DNA of 64,000 bases from Salinimicrobium soli (GTDB lineage: Bacteria; Bacteroidota; Bacteroidia; Flavobacteriales; Flavobacteriaceae), in NCBI RefSeq assembly GCF_048323655.1, contig NZ_JBLUWW010000001.1, positions 434,001 through 498,000 of the forward strand, given 5' to 3'. Below the pieces are notes generated by a model that was not told the DNA's origin, made no database searches, and saw nothing but the letters and a program-made list of their open reading frames with translations. The position numbers and the translations under genes are program-made. Below, in pieces: positions 59,338 through 64,000 of this stretch. Position 1 is the stretch's first letter; each line of letters begins with the position of its first letter.

Positions 59338-61170
59338 ATGAAGAGAATACTTGTAGCACTTTTTTTAATAACCTCTATAACCTCTAACGCTCAGAACAAT
59401 ACTTCTTATTGGCAGCAACATGTTGATTACAAGATGAATATTGATATGAACGTAGAGAATTACCAGTACACCGGAGACCAGGAACTGGTATACACCAATA
59501 ATTCACCAGATACCTTAACCAAAGTTTTTTACCACCTCTATTTCAATGCTTTTCAGCCCGGAAGTGAAATGGACATTCGTTCCAGAACAATTTCAGATCC
59601 GGACCAAAGAGTAGGAGCAAGGATCTCGAAGTTGTCTCCTTCCCAGCAGGGTTACCTGCATGTAAATGCACTCACCCGGAACGGAAAACCTATAAAATAC
59701 AACGAAGTAGGTACTGTTCTCGAGGTACAGCTGGAAGAGCCGATTCTCCCCGGAGAAAAAGTGATCTTCAATATGAAGTTCGCAGGGCAGGTGCCGGAGC
59801 AGATCCGACGTGCCGGAAGGAACAGCAGCGAAAATGTAGCTCTTTCCATGACCCAGTGGTTTCCGAAGATGGCCGAATATGACTTTCAGGGATGGCATGC
59901 TGATCCATACATCGCCAGGGAATTTCACGGTGTTTGGGGAGATTTTGATGTAAAAATAAGTATAGATAAAAACTACATTTTAGGTGCTACAGGTGTTCTC
60001 CAAAATCCAAATGAGATTGGGTACAACTATGAAGACGCAGGAGTGAAGGTAAACCGAAAAGGCAAAAAACTCACCTGGCATTTCAAAGCCGAAATGGTGC
60101 ATGATTTCGCCTGGGCTGCTGACCCTGAATACATTCATGACAAACGAGTTGCCGCTGATGGTACCGTACTTCACTTCCTTTATAAGAATAAACCTGAAAT
60201 TAAAGAAAACTGGAAGAGTCTTCAACCAAAGACTGAAGAACTTCTCCTGTACTTCAATGAGAATATTGGACCTTATCCGTGGCCTCAGTATTCTGTTATT
60301 CAGGGTGGTGATGGTGGAATGGAATACGCCATGCTTACTCTTGTGACAGGGGAAAGAGCATTGGGTAGTCTTATAGGAGTTACCGCTCATGAATTGGCAC
60401 ATGCATGGTTCCAGCACTTATTGGCAACCAATGAAAGTAAACACGAATGGATGGACGAAGGTTTTACCAGCTACATCTCCAGCCTCGCTATGGAGAAAGT
60501 TAGAGGTACAACAAGTGAAAATCCTTTCATGGGAGGCTATAGAAGCTATTATCGACTTGCAAATTCAGGTGTTGAACAACCGCTTAGTACACATGCAGAC
60601 AGGTATGCATACAATGCTGCGTATGGTGCCGCCGCATACTCCAAAGGAGAGGTTTTTCTAGCTCAACTGGGATACATAATTGGGGAAGAAAATCTGGCAA
60701 AGACCCTGCGCAGGTATTATGATGAATGGAAATTTAAACATCCAACACCCAATGATTTTATCAGGGTTGCTGAAAAGGTTTCGGGAGCAGAACTTGACTG
60801 GTATCTAACAGACTGGACACAGACAACCAACACCATTGATTACGGAGTTCAGGATGTCGAAAAAGAAGATGGTAAAACCAGGGTGATCCTTCAAAGAAAT
60901 GGTTTGATGCCAATGCCGGTGGAAGTGACTGTTACGTTTAAAGATGGCTCTACCGAACTGGTTTACATTCCGCTTCAAATGATGCGCTGGGAAAAACCTG
61001 CAGCCTCTGATTCCCTTAATCGAAGAGTGGTGGAAGACTGGGCCTGGGCCTATCCAACTTATTCATTTACCATTGACGCTGAAATGTCTGAGATCTCTAA
61101 GGTGGAGATCGACGCCAGTGAAAGAATGGCTGATGTGAAAAGGGATAACAATGTTTATGAAGTTAAATAG
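59338..61170 (+). CDS. M1 family zinc metallopeptidase (secreted aminopeptidase)
   Basis: This 610-residue protein has a signal peptide (MKRILVALFLITSITSNAQ). The M1 beta domain is followed by the substrate-anchoring GGMEYAM (exopeptidase motif), zinc site HELAHAWFQH and a downstream Glu in WMDEGFTSY near residue 380. It removes N-terminal residues from peptides. It comes 3 bases after the S8 gene, so one transcript carries an endopeptidase and an aminopeptidase, useful for scavenging protein. Confidence 0.94.
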   Translation: MKRILVALFLITSITSNAQNNTSYWQQHVDYKMNIDMNVENYQYTGDQELVYTNNSPDTLTKVFYHLYFNAFQPGSEMDIRSRTISDPDQRVGARISKLSPSQQGYLHVNALTRNGKPIKYNEVGTVLEVQLEEPILPGEKVIFNMKFAGQVPEQIRRAGRNSSENVALSMTQWFPKMAEYDFQGWHADPYIAREFHGVWGDFDVKISIDKNYILGATGVLQNPNEIGYNYEDAGVKVNRKGKKLTWHFKAEMVHDFAWAADPEYIHDKRVAADGTVLHFLYKNKPEIKENWKSLQPKTEELLLYFNENIGPYPWPQYSVIQGGDGGMEYAMLTLVTGERALGSLIGVTAHELAHAWFQHLLATNESKHEWMDEGFTSYISSLAMEKVRGTTSENPFMGGYRSYYRLANSGVEQPLSTHADRYAYNAAYGAAAYSKGEVFLAQLGYIIGEENLAKTLRRYYDEWKFKHPTPNDFIRVAEKVSGAELDWYLTDWTQTTNTIDYGVQDVEKEDGKTRVILQRNGLMPMPVEVTVTFKDGSTELVYIPLQMMRWEKPAASDSLNRRVVEDWAWAYPTYSFTIDAEMSEISKVEIDASERMADVKRDNNVYEVK

Positions 61171-61173
61171 GCT

Positions 61174-61192
61174 TCAAAAAAGGCATTTTTAA
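61174..61192. repeat. Palindrome copy after the M1 peptidase gene (one core mismatch)
   Basis: TCAAAAAAGGCATTTTTAA differs from the core by one base. It lies directly between the stop codon and the true terminator. Confidence 0.62.
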
Positions 61193-61221
61193 AGCCTCTT
61201 CTTCGGAAGGGGCTTTTTTTT
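61191..61221 (+). terminator. Terminator of the MBL-S8-M1 operon
   Basis: AAAGCCTCTTC (61191-61201) pairs with GAAGGGGCTTT (61206-61216, one G-T wobble) around a stable TTCG loop, followed by a T run. Confidence 0.9.
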
Positions 61222-61280
61222 GCTTCAGAATAAATTCGGCATCTTCAGAGAAGGGAAATCTTTTTATATAATTTTACCAC

Positions 61281-61652
61281 ATGGATCAAAGCTTCGGAAA
61301 AAAAGAGAAACTTAAGAGCAAAACGGTCATCGACCAACTTTTTGCTGAGGGCAGCTCCCTGAAAAAATACCCGCTTCGCCTGGTGTATATAAAACTTTCC
61401 GAAGAAAGCGGCGAAGTCAATAAGACCTGCGTTTCTGTCCCAAAAAGGAACTTTAGGCACGCTACAGATCGTAACCACTTGAAGCGACTGATGCGTGAAG
61501 CTTATAGAAAAAATAAGTATCTTGTTACCAGTAATTTAAGTTCAACCTTCGCATTCATGTTCGTCTATACAGGTAGAGAGAAAGTCTCTTACGAAAAGGT
61601 CTTTTTCGCTACCGAAGAATTGTTGAAAAACCTGGTGCAGAAAGAAAAATGA
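61281..61652 (+). CDS. rnpA: Ribonuclease P protein component
   Basis: This 123-residue basic protein helps the RNase P RNA trim tRNA 5' ends. It contains the family core HATDRNHLKRLMREAYRKNK near residue 55 (the RNR-type motif, with H in place of the second R) and FVYTGREKVSYEKV toward the end. It is not next to rpmH here, unlike in many bacteria. The S41 protease gene starts 6 bases after its stop, so they are probably co-transcribed. I searched this stretch for the RNA component and did not see it. Confidence 0.93.
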   Translation: MDQSFGKKEKLKSKTVIDQLFAEGSSLKKYPLRLVYIKLSEESGEVNKTCVSVPKRNFRHATDRNHLKRLMREAYRKNKYLVTSNLSSTFAFMFVYTGREKVSYEKVFFATEELLKNLVQKEK

Positions 61653-61658
61653 AGCAGC

Positions 61659-63293
61659 ATGAAAAAGACCTTTTTAAAGACTTCAGGAATTTTGGCTTTG
61701 GTAACTGTTCTCTTCGTCAGTACGGTTAGTTTTAAATCAGATTTTTTTGAGATCGCCAAACAGATAGAGATCTTCACTACTCTTTTCAAGGAACTCAACA
61801 TGAACTATGTTGATGAGACCAATCCGGCAGAATTGATGGATACTGCCATTAATGCCATGCTGGAAGATCTTGATCCATATACCCATTACTGGAACGAACA
61901 GGAAGTGCAGGCGGCGCGCATCAATAATGCCGGCGAGTACACCGGAATTGGCGCCACAGTGGGCATTAAGAACAATGCCATCACTATCGTGGAACCATAC
62001 CAGGATTATCCTGCAGATAAAGCCGGATTAAAAGCCGGTGACGAGATCATAAAGATCGGGAATATTACGGTAGCCGATTTTGATGAAGATGCAGGAGAAC
62101 TGCTAAAAGGAGCTCCTAACAGTAAAGTGGATCTGACTTATAAACGTCAGGGGAAAACCTATACTACTACGCTCACCCGCGGTGCTATTGAGATCAAAGC
62201 GGTGCCATACTACAATATGGTGGATGATAATACCGGATACATTGTATTATCACAATTCAACAGAAATGCTTCTTCAGAAACTGTGAAAGCTTTAAAGGAG
62301 CTGAAGGAAAAAGGTGCTAAAAATGTCATTCTTGACTTGCGTGGCAATCCCGGCGGTCTACTTTCTGAAGCAGTTAATGTCGCCAATATTTTTATTCCGG
62401 AAGGGGAACTTATCACCAGCACAAAGTCAGCTGTTGAAAAGTACAACCAGACCTTTATGACCACCAGAAAAGCCATAGATAGTGAAATTCCGGTGGTGGT
62501 TCTTATTAACGGCCGTAGTGCCTCTGCCAGTGAGATCGTTGCGGGTTCCCTTCAGGATCTTGACCGTGGAGTTGTTATGGGAGCGAGAAGCTTCGGAAAA
62601 GGGCTGGTTCAAAGACCAAAAGATCTCACCTATGGTACCCAGTTAAAAGTGACAATTTCCCGTTATTATACTCCCAGCGGAAGGTGTATCCAGTCCCTCG
62701 ATTACTGGAACCGCGATGAGGAAGGTAAAGCGGTACGTATAGATTCAAAAGATTATAACGAATTCCTTACCCGTAATGGAAGAAAAGTTTACGACGGGGG
62801 AGGAATAGAACCGGACATCAATTTGGAAAATTCTGAATACAGCAGCCTGACGAATGAAATCCTTCAGCAAAATGCTATTTTTGACTATGCTACCCGGTAT
62901 TATTATTCACACAACCCGGCTTCTCCCGCTGATGTAAAACTTACCGAAAGTGATTTCAAAGATTTCAAAAACTTTCTTTCTTCTACAGATTTTGAATACC
63001 AGACCTATACAGAAAAACAACTGGAAAAGCTGAAAAATTCAGCTGAGATAGAAGATTTTGATGAGGAATTAAAAGCAGAATTTCAGGCGATGAAAAAGAT
63101 CATTGCAAGTTCAAAAGCTGCGGCTTTGGATGCTCAAAAAGAGGAAATTCTTTCGCTGTTAACAGATGAGATCATAAAAAGGTATTACTACAAAGAAGGA
63201 CTTTATAATTACTATACAACTGCCAATGAAGAGATCCTGGCTGCTAATAAATTGTTGGACGATTCTTCAAAATACCAGCAGATCCTGAAGTAA
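61659..63293 (+). CDS. S41 family C-terminal-processing peptidase
   Basis: This 544-residue periplasmic protease has an N-terminal membrane/signal segment (MKKTFLKTSGILALVTVLFV). A PDZ domain (about 85-165: YTGIGATVGIKNNAITIVEP, DKAGLKAGDEIIKIGN) is followed by the catalytic core with Ser in NGRSASASEIVAGSLQD near residue 290 and Lys in GARSFGKGLVQ. A C-terminal helical extension (about 430-540) is typical of flavobacterial CtpA/Prc-like proteases. It cuts tagged or misfolded proteins. It converges with the GNAT gene, one base apart. Confidence 0.93.
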   Translation: MKKTFLKTSGILALVTVLFVSTVSFKSDFFEIAKQIEIFTTLFKELNMNYVDETNPAELMDTAINAMLEDLDPYTHYWNEQEVQAARINNAGEYTGIGATVGIKNNAITIVEPYQDYPADKAGLKAGDEIIKIGNITVADFDEDAGELLKGAPNSKVDLTYKRQGKTYTTTLTRGAIEIKAVPYYNMVDDNTGYIVLSQFNRNASSETVKALKELKEKGAKNVILDLRGNPGGLLSEAVNVANIFIPEGELITSTKSAVEKYNQTFMTTRKAIDSEIPVVVLINGRSASASEIVAGSLQDLDRGVVMGARSFGKGLVQRPKDLTYGTQLKVTISRYYTPSGRCIQSLDYWNRDEEGKAVRIDSKDYNEFLTRNGRKVYDGGGIEPDINLENSEYSSLTNEILQQNAIFDYATRYYYSHNPASPADVKLTESDFKDFKNFLSSTDFEYQTYTEKQLEKLKNSAEIEDFDEELKAEFQAMKKIIASSKAAALDAQKEEILSLLTDEIIKRYYYKEGLYNYYTTANEEILAANKLLDDSSKYQQILK

Positions 63294-63734
63294 TTATTCC
63301 CTTATCATACCAATGTGAGGAATGCCATCTTCTAAATATTCATCCCCGATCTTTACAAAGCCGTGGGATTCATAGAATTTTATGAGATAGGTTTGAGCAG
63401 AAAGTTTGATCCGGGTAGTGTGGAAATGTTCTTTGATAGCTTCTATAGAAGCTTTTAGTATCTGGTGACCAAAAGCTTTATTTCTCACGGTATCTTTTAC
63501 AATTACACGGCCAATAGCAGCTTCCTGAAAATATATTCCGGGAGGAAAAATACGGGTGTAGGCAACCAATTGATTGTTTTCAGTTCCCAGCACATGTAAG
63601 GCCTTGTCGTCTTTTCCATCAATATCCTGATAGACACAATTTTGTTCTACCACAAAGATTTCAGAGCGCAGCTGCAATACATCATAAAGCTCCTGAAGAC
63701 TGAGATCTTCAAAAGCTTTTGTCTCAATTTGCAT
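63294..63734 (-). CDS. GNAT acetyltransferase, ElaA-like
   Basis: This 146-residue GNAT-fold protein matches the ElaA type in length and in motifs LSLQELYDVLQLRSEIFVVE, QDIDGKDDKALHV and the acetyl-CoA loop IGRVIVKDTVRNKAFGHQIL. The function of ElaA proteins is unknown. It is 11 bases after rpiB on the same strand and probably shares its transcript. Confidence 0.88.
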   Translation of the reverse strand: MQIETKAFEDLSLQELYDVLQLRSEIFVVEQNCVYQDIDGKDDKALHVLGTENNQLVAYTRIFPPGIYFQEAAIGRVIVKDTVRNKAFGHQILKASIEAIKEHFHTTRIKLSAQTYLIKFYESHGFVKIGDEYLEDGIPHIGMIRE

Positions 63735-63745
63735 GGTAAAAAATG

Positions 63746-64000
63746 TTATTTACAGGCTATTTTTTCTACCCTTCTGCTGTGTCTTCCACCTTCAAATTTG
63801 GTTTCAAGAAAAGCTTTTACCATTTCTACAGCTTGTGGTTTAGAAGTAAAACGTGCAGGAATACTTAAAATGTTAGCATCATTATGTTCGCGAGCCAAAA
63901 CGGTTATCTCTTTGGTCCAGCATAGCGCTGAGCGAACTCCCTGGTGTTTGTTAGCAGTCATGTTAGCACCATTTCCGCTTCCGCAGATAATAATACCAAA
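63746..64000 (-). CDS. rpiB: Ribose 5-phosphate isomerase B, C-terminal part (cut by the window edge)
   Basis: The minus-strand frame enters from the right edge and ends at 63746, giving the last 84 residues. It begins FGIIICGSGNGANMTANKHQ, the active-site Cys loop of RpiB, and goes on through GVRSALCWTKEITVLAREHN and ends in GGRHSRRVEKIACK. It interconverts ribose 5-phosphate and ribulose 5-phosphate. The N-terminal half is outside the window. The GNAT gene follows 11 bases on. Confidence 0.92.
   Translation of the reverse strand, partial: FGIIICGSGNGANMTANKHQGVRSALCWTKEITVLAREHNDANILSIPARFTSKPQAVEMVKAFLETKFEGGRHSRRVEKIACK

Noticed and set aside
61171..61280. Search for the RNase P RNA beside rnpA
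   Set aside because: The gap is about 110 bases and is filled by a palindrome copy and a terminator; no P4 motif is present.

Overview
The window looks like chromosomal DNA from a marine-type member of the Flavobacteriaceae (Bacteroidota), probably in or near the Gramella/Zunongwangia/Salegentibacter group. The evidence is the flavobacterial -7 promoter motif TAnnTTTG upstream of many genes, weak ribosome binding sites, an OmpA protein with thrombospondin type 3 repeats, Bacteroidota lipoproteins and outer-membrane barrels, and two small proteins that look like PID-CTERM sorting substrates. The genus is an inference. I see about 57 protein genes (two cut by the window edges), one tRNA, no rRNA, no CRISPR array, and no transposase, integrase or phage gene.

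Layout. 1-6463 (minus): the start of an AddB-like nuclease, ompA, kbl and an AddA/RecB-like helicase-nuclease. 6709-16927: sodA, recJ and rsmI with a small acidic protein, tdk-alr, mscL, asd and an S9 peptidase. 17023-26563: an orphan ABC ATPase; a minus-strand run of oxidoreductase, mtgA, a GreA/B-like protein and a small barrel; the fatty-acid block yceD-rpmF-fabH-accB-accC; divergent pdxA and ribE. 26560-31748 is the most accessory part: tandem PID-CTERM-like proteins, a GluR0-like ligand-gated potassium channel, two unknown proteins, a BLUF blue-light sensor, a DUF2809 membrane protein and a triple PepSY-like lipoprotein. 31927-36406: tRNA(CAU) with a duplicated 5' half, mce, rbfA, a LolC/E-type permease, dusB and a lipoprotein. 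36719-47375: an outer-membrane barrel receptor, then a minus-strand cluster consistent with cell-wall recovery (GH3/beta-lactamase fusion, NlpC/P60, GH10-like, murQ, sugar MFS). 47643-56760: lepA, a YebC protein and three monovalent cation/proton antiporters in a row. 56783-64000: an MBL hydrolase, S8 and M1 peptidases, rnpA, an S41 protease, a GNAT and the end of rpiB.

The strongest unexplained structure is a dispersed palindrome, TCAAAAATGNCATTTTTGA. Its 15-base core AAAAATGNCATTTTT occurs six times without mismatch, and about ten more copies have one mismatch. Copies lie between genes, on both sides of asd, across the mscL start codon and inside a reading frame. In 35.5-36.7 kb and 49.6-50.0 kb it is built into mosaic repeats with a purine-rich arm and with other short interspersed sequences. 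One pair of mosaics brackets a lipoprotein gene. Heptanucleotide tandem repeats occur at several gene boundaries.
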